A stretch of 64,000 bases of DNA from Vibrio sp. DW001 (GTDB lineage: Bacteria; Pseudomonadota; Gammaproteobacteria; Enterobacterales; Vibrionaceae): positions 2,294,001 to 2,358,000 of the forward strand of contig NZ_CP091975.1 in NCBI RefSeq assembly GCF_029016285.1. The letters run 5' to 3'. Positions 10,501 to 19,567 of this stretch are shown here, piece by piece; the stretch's first letter is position 1, and every line of letters begins with the position of its first letter. The notes beneath the pieces were generated by a model that was not told where the DNA came from, did not search any database, and saw nothing but the letters and a program-made list of their open reading frames with translations. The position numbers and the translations under genes were made by a program.

Positions 10501-10894
10501 CTGGCATATAGGTGGTTGGCCTGTGATGCTGAGGCCAATTAAACTCTATTCCTCCTGAAACCCAAGGCCCTATCAAGCCGACTAATGCAGGCTTAATAAC
10601 ATCGTTACAGTAAACAAAATCTCTGCCGCGAACCTTGTCGTAAGCCTTATGAATTCGACCCCCTAGTTCTGGCAGCAACATGACCTTGATATAGTCATTT
10701 TCTAGAAAAATTGCGTTGTATTCTTTGTTTATCAATTCATCATTGATTGAGTCAATCACCCCATATGGGTACACCGCACCTGAAGAGCCTTGATACACTC
10801 TTTTTTCCAAAAACAAGGGGTTGGTATCAACTGCACCAGTAGGATATGTCGGCAACATTACTGTTTCTGACCATACCCTCGCTTTATTTTCCAT
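7592..10894 (-). CDS. DUF5107 domain protein with tetratricopeptide repeats
   Basis: An 1100-residue protein with no signal peptide, so probably cytoplasmic. Residues about 20-350 match the DUF5107 type, whose fold resembles galactose mutarotase-like beta sandwiches (motifs LPELGGRIHKAYDK, WVSGGIEFNWPQHHRPTTY, FLWWSNPAVKG). From about residue 460 onward the sequence is helical TPR-like, for example PACGRASFLRGCVHEKLGQL and FVDYQLGCFYYAKKSYEKA. This DUF5107-plus-TPR architecture recurs beside sugar transporters in other bacteria. As first gene of the araFGH-ROK cluster it may act on the imported sugar or glycoside. No catalytic residues are assigned. The ATG at 10894 follows GAGGTG. Confidence 0.8.
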   Translation of the reverse strand: MENKARVWSETVMLPTYPTGAVDTNPLFLEKRVYQGSSGAVYPYGVIDSINDELINKEYNAIFLENDYIKVMLLPELGGRIHKAYDKVRGRDFVYCNDVIKPALVGLIGPWVSGGIEFNWPQHHRPTTYMPVDVNIRTHDDGSAEVWLGEVEHMYGLQISAGFKLYPNKALIEITGKVYNGNPTPRQFLWWSNPAVKGGEDHQSIFPPDVTAVYDHGKRDVSEFPIAKGTYYKVDYSPGTDISRYNNLPVPTSYMAAGSDYDFVGAYSHNEAGGLLHIANHHISPGKKQWTWGNCDFGLAWDKNLTDTCGPYIELMTGVFTDNQPDFTWIDSNEEKVFVQNFLPYSQLGSVHQANTDLALKLHREEREIEWGIYAISKIENCSVVIKSNNTILVDETFSFEPCQVHLETIEYSSNEKLTIVVTTQNGQKVLSYTELDAAEEAIPEPAQPPLAPQNVSSIEELYLIGQHLEQYHHASGQSDDYYQEALRRDPLDYRCNLALANREYERCDYNNALVLLNNALDRAHRYNKNPACGRASFLRGCVHEKLGQLELAYQDYYKSTWSGNCGDIGFMGASRLSFIQHRYTDALEEINRSLELNRTSYHAAFIKVVILDKLDKTDEARRFNDTAIQQFPLGYALFFERYRITKSDESKQIFSNLCQKRQANAIHVSGLYQSLGLMECAIRAIDLIDANGANSLLIKTALDDEMDESLLTKAEQEFSQNVLFPNTQIEWHALTKLAGNPFVDYQLGCFYYAKKSYEKAVLLWKNALTIRPDFKECHRNLSVYYANKKQDLERALCHMSYAWELDSQDARVLFELDHLRKLIGRSPEDRLDMLNKHQNIVLKRDDLSAEWIALLNISGNQARALDVLESKVFHPWEGGEGRITGQYINALLRLTEQFVMDGKYANAKQQLVKSLTYPDNLSEGRLVGQSDNDIYFMLGCIAEVRGNAEEAQQYWQKATLGSSELTESRYYNDQPADYLFFQALALAKLGERDRALKRLTVMRNWANDHLSQDVYEDFFAVSLPELNVFDRDIIQNHQVHCRFIRYLSSLGESLLLDTGITQSTPDKAALLELEPGHSKTSLIDSLLPLLTKFFKHSPH

Positions 10895-11379
10895 ACATAC
10901 ACCTCAAAGCAGAATCTTTTTATTTTTAATCTGATGTAGGGAATTCTATTCTGTCGTTGGAGCAAGTAATTGCTAATACCTCACGCTGTTTATTAATCTT
11001 AGTTAAGTATAAATGCGCTAGAACTGAAAAAATCGATGTCACTAAAACTAAAGGGGCGCTTTGAATCAATTATGAAATTACACCATATTGATAAAAAAAT
11101 GATTTAAAAAGATATTTATCAAGACAATGGAAGTAGGAAAGGAATTGAAGGTAAGACGAATTAGGTTGAGAAACGAATAGTAGTTAATCTAGGTGTTACT
11201 TTTTACTCTACATAGATCACGAGAACAGTGAACAAAAGCGTCGTCATCAACATACGCTTTTGAGAAATACGCTCCGAAAAAAGAACAAAACTAAGCCAGC
11301 GATGCGCGCTTCGTTCATTTAATACCAACAAACTACATTTGTTATTTCTCTCATCTTTGACCTTCTTTTACAGGCGAAC
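10895..11379. other. Intergenic region between the sugar operon and the next gene
   Basis: 485 bases without a credible gene on either strand; AT-rich. It must contain the promoter of the leftward DUF5107-araFGH operon, but no operator could be assigned. The pair CAAAAGCGT (11233-11241) and ACGCTTTTG (11254-11262) forms a 9-bp hairpin about 120 bases past the stop of the next leftward gene. It may end that transcript, although no T-run follows it. Confidence 0.5.
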
Positions 11380-12216
11380 CTATAATGCATCACCACCAGC
11401 GGCGTTCCATGTTTTGGTAAAACCATTTGCCCAAAACTTAACCGGGTAACGGCGATTGTCATATTCAACCTTCACAGGAATCTCAACCCATCTTCTTTTT
11501 TTGAATTCTGAAACGACAAAATCTAGCCCATTTTGAGTCATTGGTGTGATAGCGATAGTGTTTATGCTCCCCCCCTCTATACACATTTTACGGAACTTAA
11601 CATTCTGATTATTAACGGAATAAACGGCACTGATTGGATCTGCATCAACATTACAACTCTCAGCCCATAAGAAAACCATGCTGAGCCCTGTTTTATCATT
11701 TCTAATTATCTTTGCCATAAAATTGGTCATTTGATTTGAGAGCTCTTCATAATAAAAATTGCTCTTAACCTTGATCTCTTTCGCGTGACGAGCAGACAGT
11801 ACTATCCCTTGTTCCATTTGCTCATAACTAAATTTCGGAAATTCGCTAATACCCATCTGATACACCGAGTCTGCCATTTCACGCGTAAATTTGATCGTAC
11901 TATCACCATTATCAATGTAGTTGTTTACGTTTTCTAACACCGCGGCCAACATATCCAATGTATATTCGTAACTCGCGATGTCTGAAGACGGGTAGTTATA
12001 AAATGTCGTCTCCGCTAGCGCGACAGATTTTAACGAGTGAGAGCGTTCAGAATGATGAATTGGTCGCAGAAAATTCTCATAAGTGACCGAATTTTTGGCA
12101 GAGATTGATTCGACTTTTTTCGTTTTGTCGGCAGCTTCAGAACAGGTGAGATCTTGTGGTTTTGAATTCACTGAGGTACAGGCTAACATTCCGATCAAAC
12201 ATATTGCTCGTTTCAT
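11380..12216 (-). CDS. Hypothetical exported protein
   Basis: Not recognised. The product is 278 residues when started at the ATG at 12216, which has GGAGAG eight bases upstream; the longer frame from 12294 lacks a ribosome site. A short hydrophobic N-terminus (MKRAICLIGMLACTSVNS) looks like a signal peptide. The MLAC stretch is a poor lipobox, so it may be periplasmic rather than lipid-anchored. The rest is soluble, with several lone cysteines (TCSEAAD, ESCNVDADP, RKMCIEGG) that could form disulphides in the periplasm. It stands alone, divergent from zntB by 139 bases. Confidence 0.7.
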   Translation of the reverse strand: MKRAICLIGMLACTSVNSKPQDLTCSEAADKTKKVESISAKNSVTYENFLRPIHHSERSHSLKSVALAETTFYNYPSSDIASYEYTLDMLAAVLENVNNYIDNGDSTIKFTREMADSVYQMGISEFPKFSYEQMEQGIVLSARHAKEIKVKSNFYYEELSNQMTNFMAKIIRNDKTGLSMVFLWAESCNVDADPISAVYSVNNQNVKFRKMCIEGGSINTIAITPMTQNGLDFVVSEFKKRRWVEIPVKVEYDNRRYPVKFWANGFTKTWNAAGGDAL

Positions 12217-12355
12217 CTTTTTCTCTCCATGAGAAGCTATGCCTAAGCTTCTATTTCGCTCATTAAGTGAATTAATTGTATGTTTGATCATCACTCCAAA
12301 CTATGATTTAAAGTAATTCTGCGCATAGTAGCGAAAAGAAAACCGAAAGAGGTTC

Positions 12356-13321
12356 ATGATGCAAGTTTCTGACATCCTATATGGGTTCTACTTCGACAAT
12401 AGTGGCTTGACGAAGAGAATTAAAAATACTGCTGAACTAGATGCTTATAGGTCGCACTGGCTTCATTTTGATTACACGCTTCCTTCCACGACTCTATGGT
12501 TGAGAAATCACAGTAAACTTAACCCTACCGTCATTGATGCTCTATTAAATGAGGAGACTCGCCCTAGAGCAACGAGCCTCGATGGCGGGTTATTGATTTC
12601 ATTAAGAGGGGTCAACTTAGCGGCTGGTAGTGATCCCGAAGATATGGTTTCTATCCGTTTGTGGGTCACAAATGACAAAGTAATCAGTACAAGATGTCGA
12701 AAACTACTTTCGACGCTAGATATTGCAAATGATTTCAACCAGGGAAATGGGCCAAGTTCACCATCTCGTTTTGTCATAGAGTTAACTGAAAAATTGATTT
12801 CAAGAATGAGTGACACAATCAACGACATTGAGGAAAAGATAGCCAATATTGAAGAAGCTATTCTCACGTCAACTAATTATAGTCTGCGTAATGAACTTTC
12901 GATTTTACGCCGACAGATCATCTCGTTAAGACGTTACTTGTCGCCACAAAAAGAAGCTATGATTCAGTTATTAAGTGACAAAATTACTCTATTTTCTAAT
13001 GAAGATAAAATTCAACTACGTGAAACGTTAGATCACTTAGTTCGCTACATAGAAGATTTGGACTCGATTAAAGACCGCGCTACTGTTAGCCAAGAAGAGC
13101 TCAGTAATCGTCTCGCCGAACAGATGAACAATCGCATGTATGTTCTTTCGATTGTTGCCGCTATTTTCTTGCCTCTCGGTTTTCTTACTGGATTATTTGG
13201 GGTCAATGTAGGCGGAATTCCCGGCGCCGAAAGCAGCGATTCTTTTGCCATATTTAATTTGTTGCTTATTGGTGTCGTCATTATTCAGGTTTGGATATTC
13301 AAGAAAAAGAACTGGTTCTAG
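12356..13321 (+). CDS. zntB: Zinc transporter ZntB, CorA superfamily
   Basis: Inner-membrane CorA-family channel/transporter of 321 residues (E. coli ZntB 327). A long cytoplasmic domain contains a charged helical region (about 130-250), then two C-terminal transmembrane helices: YVLSIVAAIFLPLGFLTGLFG and FNLLLIGVVIIQVWIF. The loop motif is GVN followed by GGIPG, as in ZntB, instead of the GMN typical of Mg2+-selective CorA. ZntB moves Zn2+, with proton-coupled uptake shown for E. coli. GAGG lies just before two consecutive ATGs (12356 and 12359); either may be used. It is transcribed alone and ends at a strong hairpin shared with the convergent neighbour. Confidence 0.85.
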   Translation: MMQVSDILYGFYFDNSGLTKRIKNTAELDAYRSHWLHFDYTLPSTTLWLRNHSKLNPTVIDALLNEETRPRATSLDGGLLISLRGVNLAAGSDPEDMVSIRLWVTNDKVISTRCRKLLSTLDIANDFNQGNGPSSPSRFVIELTEKLISRMSDTINDIEEKIANIEEAILTSTNYSLRNELSILRRQIISLRRYLSPQKEAMIQLLSDKITLFSNEDKIQLRETLDHLVRYIEDLDSIKDRATVSQEELSNRLAEQMNNRMYVLSIVAAIFLPLGFLTGLFGVNVGGIPGAESSDSFAIFNLLLIGVVIIQVWIFKKKNWF

Positions 13322-13360
13322 TCATCGTTACTGACAAGTCATTTATACGTATCATCACGT

Positions 13361-13402
13361 CCCCCACTTCATCAATTAACGCTTCATATAACAAAGTGGG
13401 GG
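13361..13402. terminator. Hairpin between convergent zntB and the FMN-protein gene
   Basis: CCCCCACTT (13361-13369) pairs perfectly with AAGTGGGGG (13394-13402) across a 24-base AT-rich loop. It lies 40 bases after zntB and 29 bases beyond the stop of the leftward neighbour, so it can serve both transcripts. T-runs are weak on both sides. Confidence 0.65.
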
Positions 13403-13430
13403 TGACGAACAAGGTAATAGATTTCTTGTT

Positions 13431-14975
13431 CTATATCTTATTCACCCCTGAATATTTCACACCCGACAATTGCGCCATCTCTTTCTTCCAAGTCGCCAGA
13501 TCGTTTTTGTTAAACTTGTTTAGCGCATCATGCCCACAAGCTCTAGACATCACCTGCATCAACTCGACCGAAGCTTCAAAGAAGTTCTTCAACTGCACCG
13601 ACGCTTTGCTAACATTCAACCTTTGGCGTAGATCGGCCTTTTGAGTCGCAATGCCAGCAGGACAATTGTTGGTATTACACATCCGAGCCGCAACACAACC
13701 AATGGATTGCATAGCGCTATTGGATATCGCCACCCCGTCTGCCCCTAATGCCATTGCCTTCACAAAATCCATTGGAACACGGAGTCCGCCTGTGACTATC
13801 AAGGTCACTTCTCCACTCACACCTTGTTTATCTAGATAAGCTCTCGCACGTGCTAAAGCCGGAATGGTTGGCACGCTGATATGATCCCTAAACATCTCTG
13901 GTGCCGCGCCCGTACCTCCACCACGCCCATCAAGGATGAGATAATCTGCACTGGCATCTAGCGCAAATTGAATATCGCTTTCAATATGATTAGCGCTGAG
14001 TTTAAAGCCAATTGGAATACCACCAGTCACCTCACGAACTCTGTCCGCAAACCTTTTAAAATCTTCTGTGGTATGAAGATTCTTAAAGGTCGGCGGCGAT
14101 ATGGCAGCAGTCCCCGCTTCTATTCCCCTAACTTCGGCGATTTTCCCGATATTTTTATTGCCCGGTAAGTGACCACCTGTCCCTGTCTTCGCACCTTGAC
14201 CGCCTTTAAAATGGAACGCCTGTACATTGACTAACTTAGATTCATCATAACCAAACCCAGCGCTTGCGAACTCATAAAAATAACGTGAGTTTGCGGCTTG
14301 TTCTTCCGGCAACATTCCTCCCTCTCCCGAGCATATTCCCGTTCCGGCCAACTCGGCTCCGGTCGCTAGTGAAACCTTTGCTTCTTCCGACAGAGCACCA
14401 AAGCTCATATCTGACACAAACAGCGGAATATTCAGTGTCAGTGGCTTTTTGGCGTTTGGACCGATAACCAATTGAGTGCTCACTGGAACGTCTTCTAGCA
14501 ACGGTTTGGTCGCCATCTGTGCAACCATAATCTGTAGGTCATCCCAATGAGGGAGTTCATTCCTTGGTACACCCATCGACGTCATGGGACCGTGATGTCC
14601 CATTTTGGAGAGGCCTTCTCGTGCTAACTGATGGATAAATTCGACCGTCGGTTCTTCTTTGGTGGCCGCAGCAACCGGCATACTTCCCGCCGCCTGTATC
14701 TGAACACCGGGTCCTTCCTGCCCAACCTGTTCATTAGAGAACTGTTTATGAGACCCATCACAATAAGGCGGATTAGCGGTGTGTTTACAGCGACAAAGAT
14801 AGGCTCCGCCACTCTCTTTCGCAATGAAGCTTTTAGGCTTAAAACCTGACCCTGCATGGGAACCATCACAATAAGGCTGATTCCCTGAGCGACCACAGGT
14901 GCAAAAATAGTACTCTTGATCTTTCGTCAATTCGACGTTGATAGGTTTGTTGTTTTCGACAATTGGGTTGCTCAT
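13431..14975 (-). CDS. CDGSH iron-sulphur / FMN-binding glutamate-synthase-like protein
   Basis: A 514-residue fusion. The N-terminus holds two CDGSH-type [2Fe-2S] motifs (YFCTCGRSGNQPYCDGSH and YLCRCKHTANPPYCDGSH). Residues about 100-500 are the FMN-binding central domain of glutamate synthase: FVSDMSFGALSEEAK, GICSGEGGMLPEE, FKGGQGAKTGTGGHLPG, DGRGGGTGAAP and the Fe-S cysteine cluster CVAARMCNTNNCPAG. The glutaminase domain of GltB is absent, so it is probably a redox enzyme of unknown substrate rather than true glutamate synthase. It is monocistronic and convergent with zntB. Confidence 0.87.
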   Translation of the reverse strand: MSNPIVENNKPINVELTKDQEYYFCTCGRSGNQPYCDGSHAGSGFKPKSFIAKESGGAYLCRCKHTANPPYCDGSHKQFSNEQVGQEGPGVQIQAAGSMPVAAATKEEPTVEFIHQLAREGLSKMGHHGPMTSMGVPRNELPHWDDLQIMVAQMATKPLLEDVPVSTQLVIGPNAKKPLTLNIPLFVSDMSFGALSEEAKVSLATGAELAGTGICSGEGGMLPEEQAANSRYFYEFASAGFGYDESKLVNVQAFHFKGGQGAKTGTGGHLPGNKNIGKIAEVRGIEAGTAAISPPTFKNLHTTEDFKRFADRVREVTGGIPIGFKLSANHIESDIQFALDASADYLILDGRGGGTGAAPEMFRDHISVPTIPALARARAYLDKQGVSGEVTLIVTGGLRVPMDFVKAMALGADGVAISNSAMQSIGCVAARMCNTNNCPAGIATQKADLRQRLNVSKASVQLKNFFEASVELMQVMSRACGHDALNKFNKNDLATWKKEMAQLSGVKYSGVNKI

Positions 14976-15170
14976 ATTCTATCCTTATAATTGTTATATC
15001 CGCCTTTCGTGGCTTATCTATAAGGTTAGTAGAATAAGAAACTCAATGTATGTTAATTAGCTGTATACAGTCACAAAGATCAGAGAATGATGAGCATATT
15101 TAGCGTGTATTCCTGACAACCTCAAATTATCCCCCTTCCCAACCCTTAACGAGATCTCAGTTCACTATAC

Positions 15171-15590
15171 GATACTCGTATCACCCACGCGACGCTGGCC
15201 TCTTTCGCTGCCCATCAACCACACGGTTCACTAGAAAACACTATTGCGGCAGAGATGTTAGAGTCAGGTGTCGATGTAATGCTTTCAGGCGGCATACGCC
15301 ATTGGCTGCCAAAAGAAGTGAATGACAAAGGAAAAGTCTATGACGATTTTGTCGAGATGGCTGACGGCGCTGTGAAAATAAAACCTAAACGTAAAGACAA
15401 TAAAAACCTAATAACTGATGCACAGGAAGCCGGCTACCAAATCGCGTTGACCAAAGACCAGTTAGCCGCAACCACTAGCGATAGTAATTTACTTGGGCTG
15501 TTCGCCTACTCAGGTATGTATAACGGCATTCGCTATCCCGCGACGAAAGATAACCCTAAACGTACCCAACTAACGTTGACGATGGAATAA
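15171..15590 (+). pseudogene. Alkaline phosphatase remnant, internal segment
   Basis: From base 15171 the frame reads DTRITHATLASFAAH and continues to SGVDVMLSGGIRHWLP and SNLLGLFAYSGMYNGI, the recognisable middle part of bacterial alkaline phosphatases. The N-terminal part with the active-site serine is missing, and so are the C-terminal metal ligands. The stop at 15588-15590 adjoins a REP-like repeat (ACGGGGACACTCACC), so the 3' end was apparently lost at that junction. There is no start codon with a ribosome site before residue 29 of the remnant. It is not expected to be functional. Confidence 0.8.
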
Positions 15591-15669
15591 CGGGGACACT
15601 CACCTTAAAGTTCAGGAGTCATAAAGTGTATGTCCCTTCAAAATATAAAGTGTATGTCCCTTCAAAATA
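15590..15669. repeat. REP-like inverted pair plus a 24-bp direct repeat
   Basis: ACGGGGACACTCACCTTAA (from 15590) faces AAAGTGTATGTCCC (15623-15636), and a second copy AAAGTGTATGTCCC lies at 15647-15660. The two rightward copies belong to a 24-base tandem unit. Both halves resemble the ends of the 120-bp elements of the toxin array (GGGGACAGGCAC and GTGTATGTCCCC). This is therefore an outlying member of the same repeat family, next to the alkaline phosphatase remnant. Confidence 0.65.
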
Positions 15670-15887
15670 ATCTTATCATCTCAACTATCGACGTTCGTCA
15701 CTTGATTATTTACTCATCGGACTGCCGTGCCTCCAATAAATAAGTACAACTAAATTGTCTTATAAACAAAACAGATTTTAGCGTATTGCTATTTGATCAC
15801 CTACGCTTTACTGATTCACTTCGAGTGGGCAAGCTAATTATAGATAGATGGCAGGATGCCATTTCGAGAGTATATAGAGGTCACCTG

Positions 15888-17114
15888 ATGAATATTCAAC
15901 GCTGCCATTTCACAATAAAAAAACATCTTTTTTCAGGCTACGCGAAGTTAATGAAACCCATTACCCACCGTCTTTCTTTTCCAACACCAATCATTATCGC
16001 AAACCACTCTGCGGTGACGAATATGGTTGAGAAATTGCAATTAAAAGGCATTCAACGTCCAGTCGTGATTACCGATAAAGTGTTTCGTACGCTGCCTGCT
16101 TTTCAGATCATATTGGATGCTTTAAATGCGGCTTCAATTAATTACGCGATATTTGATGGTGTCGTTCCTGACCCTGATTTTGTTATCATTAGTAAAGGCA
16201 TTAAAGCATGCAAGAGACACAACTTTGACGCCATAATTGCGATTGGCGGAGGGTCGTCTATCGATGCAGCTAAAGTCATTAATACCTGCGCATTGAATAA
16301 CACTCTGCCAAGAAAAACGGTTGGCCTATTTAAAATTAGGCGTAAAGGCGCGTATTTTGTCGCCATACCTACAACCGCAGGAACGGGATCAGAAACCACG
16401 ATTGTTTCTGTTATCACAGATGAAATTGATCATCAGAAGAAACAAATCATCAGTATGAAGATTGTTCCCGACCTTGCAGTGCTAGACCCCAGGTTGATGG
16501 TTGGCTTACCGCCTGCAATTACCGCGACAACGGGAATCGATGCGCTCACTCATGCAATGGAATCCTATTTAAGTCTGTTTTCAACACCGGAATTAGACAA
16601 CATAAATCTAGACACGATTCGGGATATCTTTGCCTACCTACCTCAATGTTATGGAGAAGGAGCCACATCATTAGAGAGTCGTTTAAAGATGGCTCAAGCC
16701 TCTCATAATGCAGGCATAACGTTTACTCAAACTAGTGTTGGTTGGGTCCATGGTATTGCACATCAACTCGGTGCATTCTATAAGATGCCTCACGGGCTTG
16801 CCAACGCGTTAGTGCTTCCACATGTGTTGAAGTTTTATGTCCCCACTGCGACGAAAAGAATGGCCGAGATGGCCGAGGCAATTGCTATCACCGAGGGCTG
16901 TGACTTGGATAAGGCAAATAAGTTAGTGGACCGCGTTACGGCGCTTTGTGAAACGCTTAATATTAGAGTTGAACCCAATATGATTCAACAATCAGACATA
17001 AAAACAATGAGTGCGAATATTATAAAAGAGGTGTACATCAGTCCATATCCAGTGCCACGTTACTTTAGTTCACAATATGAGCTTGAAACCTTCATCTATA
17101 CTATCTTTAAATAA
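15888..17114 (+). CDS. Iron-containing alcohol dehydrogenase
   Basis: NAD(P)-dependent group III alcohol dehydrogenase, 408 residues from the ATG at 15888, which has AGAGGT upstream; a frame from 15786 lacks one. The cofactor-binding IAIGGGSSIDAAK and the second family motif IPTTAGTGSETT are present. The metal ligands are there too: D and H in IDALTHAMESY, H in WVHGIAHQLG and H in MPHGLANALVLP. The family also includes 1,3-propanediol and lactaldehyde reductases, so the substrate is open. It stands alone, with no linked pathway genes. Confidence 0.85.
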   Translation: MNIQRCHFTIKKHLFSGYAKLMKPITHRLSFPTPIIIANHSAVTNMVEKLQLKGIQRPVVITDKVFRTLPAFQIILDALNAASINYAIFDGVVPDPDFVIISKGIKACKRHNFDAIIAIGGGSSIDAAKVINTCALNNTLPRKTVGLFKIRRKGAYFVAIPTTAGTGSETTIVSVITDEIDHQKKQIISMKIVPDLAVLDPRLMVGLPPAITATTGIDALTHAMESYLSLFSTPELDNINLDTIRDIFAYLPQCYGEGATSLESRLKMAQASHNAGITFTQTSVGWVHGIAHQLGAFYKMPHGLANALVLPHVLKFYVPTATKRMAEMAEAIAITEGCDLDKANKLVDRVTALCETLNIRVEPNMIQQSDIKTMSANIIKEVYISPYPVPRYFSSQYELETFIYTIFK

Positions 17115-17162
17115 AATAATACCTGAAACTTTCTCCTTTCAAAAAAGCGTGTAATGCGACAC

Positions 17163-17341
17163 CTATATGGTCGTATTCAAAATGAATTTGGCGCCACCAT
17201 ATTGGCTATGTTGTACGGTTAATGTCCCATCTAGTTTTCTTGCTGCATTTTTGGCTATCGCCAACCCTAACCCCAAGCCGTCAGTTTTACAATTTCGGCT
17301 TTTATCCAAACGGGCAAAGGAAATAAATGCAGGGCTCTCCT
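17163..17341 (-). pseudogene. Sensor histidine kinase remnant, C-terminal ATPase end
   Basis: On the minus strand the frame reads FARLDKSRNCKTDGLGLG and then LAIAKNAARKLDGTLTV, ending GGAKFILNTTI and a TAG at 17163-17165. This is the G2 box and C-terminus of a histidine kinase ATP-binding domain, close to RstB-type kinases. No kinase sequence continues upstream, where the MCP gene begins within 75 bases. Only about 57 codons of a lost gene remain. Confidence 0.72.
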
Positions 17342-17356
17342 GTAAACATGAGCCCT
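17331..17356 (-). terminator. Hairpin downstream of the chemoreceptor gene
   Basis: AGGGCTC (17331-17337) pairs with GAGCCCT (17350-17356). Read leftward it follows the chemoreceptor stop by 60 bases and is followed by an AT-rich GCATTTATTT. It is a plausible but not canonical terminator. Confidence 0.4.
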
Positions 17357-17415
17357 ACATTGATATAAAATGAACAAAAGATCGAATACGAACCAAGTTT
17401 CGGCTATTCGATTAG

Positions 17416-19287
17416 CTACACCTTAAAGCTATTTAGTAAGACGTCTTGGTCGTTTACATTTTTTATTTGGGTTTTCATTGCCAAATTGGCATTACCCGCA
17501 GCCTCGGCAACTTGCTCAGACAAAGATTTTATATTTAAAGTATTCGCATTCACCTCTTCTGATACCAAACTTTGTTCTTCAGCTGCTGATGCAATCTGAG
17601 TATTCATATCACTGATAGTTAGAATGAGTGCCTGAATATCACCTAGGGCCGAATTTGCACCTGTCGCTTGTTTAACCGCTTGATCCGCTTCAAGTTGACT
17701 TTCATTCATTGCTTTAGAAACGGACTGAGCACCGCTTTGCAACTGTTCTATCATGCTCTTTATTTCAGTTGTCGATTTCTGTGTTTTTTGAGCCAAATTT
17801 CTAACTTCATCAGCTACCACAGCAAAACCTCGACCCGAATCTCCAGCACGCGCAGCTTCAATAGCGGCATTCAAAGCCAATAAGTTTGTTTGGTCTGCAA
17901 TATCATTGATAACTTTTAGAATAGACTCAATGTTATTAGACGCAATGGTGAGTGCTTTTACTTCTTCAACGGCATACTCAATTTTACTCGACAGATTTTC
18001 AATGGTGTTTGCAGTATCACTCACCATATCTGACCCGTTACTGGTTGCTTGCTCTGCCTCTTTAACCGATGTCGCCGCTTGATTAGCATTGTTGGCGACT
18101 TCTGTAGAAGTGACCGACATTTCATGCATAGCGGTGGCGAGTTGCTCTAACTCTTTTAACTGCGTCCCCATTGCTTGTGCCGATTGTTTGGCACCTTCGG
18201 CTGTCATCTCTGTACCTTCTTTAATACTGGTACCGAGAGTCTTTGATTGTTTTAGTTGATCCTGAAGTTTACTAACAAAGGTATTAAAACTTTTCGCTAA
18301 TAGAGAAAACTCTTCGTCGGTGTTGGTATCTAGACGTTGAGTTAGATCTCCGTGCCCTGTAGCAATACCGTGAATAGCATCATTAAAATTTGCCAGAGGG
18401 CGCAGTAAATAACGAATCCAGTAAGTCAAAGCAAAAATACTGAGTACCAGCGCGATGAAGCTAAATAAGATAGATTTATTTCGCAGACTATTGAGTGCAA
18501 AATAAGCCAGTTCTTCATCTACAACCGCGCCAACATACCAGTTTTCTCCGGGTATTGGCATAAACGTAACCTGAAGGTTTTTACCTGCCAGTTCTATTTC
18601 TTGTGCACCATCTCGAATATTAATATTCGGCAAGTATTCGGAAATATTGACGCCATTAAATTTGTTATTTGGATGAGCAATAGTGCTGCCCGACTCAGTC
18701 ACAATAAAAATATAACCCGCATCAAATGTATTAAATTGATTCACCGCTTCCGATAGATTAGTCAACGAGACATCAAAAAACATGCTCCCTATATAGCGTC
18801 CTTTTTGATGCAGAGGGCTACCTATAGATACGTTTATTTCATTGGTTGAGTCATTCAAATAAGGTTGGGTTAAGATAATCTTCTGCGCCTGCTTGGACTG
18901 CTGGTACCATGGGCGAGTTCTAGGATCGAAATCGTCTCCGGCTTCCCAAGTGTCGACATTTTCGAGCATCTTTCCATTTGATTCGTACCCAACACCTGCG
19001 GCAAGAAAAGATGTCTTAACCTGTGCGCTTTCAACCACTTTCTGTGCATGCTGGTAATCTTCTGCAGAAAACTCAACAAATTCGCTCACCGCTTTTGCGA
19101 CATTCTTCTGAGCCTGTAACTCAGAGAAGGTGTAATTTTTTACACTACTCAACATCTCTTTAATATTTCTATCGATCTGAGACCCAATATGGCTCTTAAC
19201 TGTATATAACTGCTGTATCGTTAAAAACGAAACAGACACAAACAGCATTAAAGATGATGCCGCCACAATTTTGTAGTTAAACTTCAT
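17416..19287 (-). CDS. Methyl-accepting chemotaxis protein, Cache-type sensor
   Basis: A 623-residue transmembrane chemoreceptor. TM1 spans about residues 8-27. A periplasmic dCache-like domain (about 35-270) has [17 protein letters not shown] and [18 protein letters not shown], typical of dCache_1 receptors for amino acids or other small ligands. TM2 spans about 275-297 and is followed by a HAMP domain. The signalling domain has the conserved hairpin tip ([32 protein letters not shown]). The protein ends without the NWETF-type CheR/CheB docking peptide. It is transcribed alone; the ligand is unknown. Confidence 0.9.
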   Translation of the reverse strand: MKFNYKIVAASSLMLFVSVSFLTIQQLYTVKSHIGSQIDRNIKEMLSSVKNYTFSELQAQKNVAKAVSEFVEFSAEDYQHAQKVVESAQVKTSFLAAGVGYESNGKMLENVDTWEAGDDFDPRTRPWYQQSKQAQKIILTQPYLNDSTNEINVSIGSPLHQKGRYIGSMFFDVSLTNLSEAVNQFNTFDAGYIFIVTESGSTIAHPNNKFNGVNISEYLPNINIRDGAQEIELAGKNLQVTFMPIPGENWYVGAVVDEELAYFALNSLRNKSILFSFIALVLSIFALTYWIRYLLRPLANFNDAIHGIATGHGDLTQRLDTNTDEEFSLLAKSFNTFVSKLQDQLKQSKTLGTSIKEGTEMTAEGAKQSAQAMGTQLKELEQLATAMHEMSVTSTEVANNANQAATSVKEAEQATSNGSDMVSDTANTIENLSSKIEYAVEEVKALTIASNNIESILKVINDIADQTNLLALNAAIEAARAGDSGRGFAVVADEVRNLAQKTQKSTTEIKSMIEQLQSGAQSVSKAMNESQLEADQAVKQATGANSALGDIQALILTISDMNTQIASAAEEQSLVSEEVNANTLNIKSLSEQVAEAAGNANLAMKTQIKNVNDQDVLLNSFKV

Positions 19288-19567
19288 GATTCTAAATCCA
19301 ATTTTAATTGATATGCAATAATGCGCAGTGAGTAGTATGTAATAAGCATATTAATTTGAATAGTGGCATATTTCTGCTACATATCTCACCGAATTATATA
19401 AATAATGGATATATCGATTTGTTTGGTTAACAAACGTACATATAACTGTGATGAATTGCATATCGCCGCGAGATGATTTTATTGATTAGGTTAAGTAATG
19501 GTGTTGAGGGTTGTTAATTTCGTTATAAAGCAAAATGGCCCGGTCAATGTTTTGAAGCTCTATTTCT

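Noticed and set aside
11380..12216. Confident lipoprotein call
   Set aside because: The MLAC stretch lacks the usual Leu at -3 and small residue at -2, so only a generic exported protein is claimed.
17167..17373. 68-codon plus-strand frame
   Set aside because: The opposite strand clearly encodes a histidine kinase ATPase-domain tail, so this frame is its shadow.
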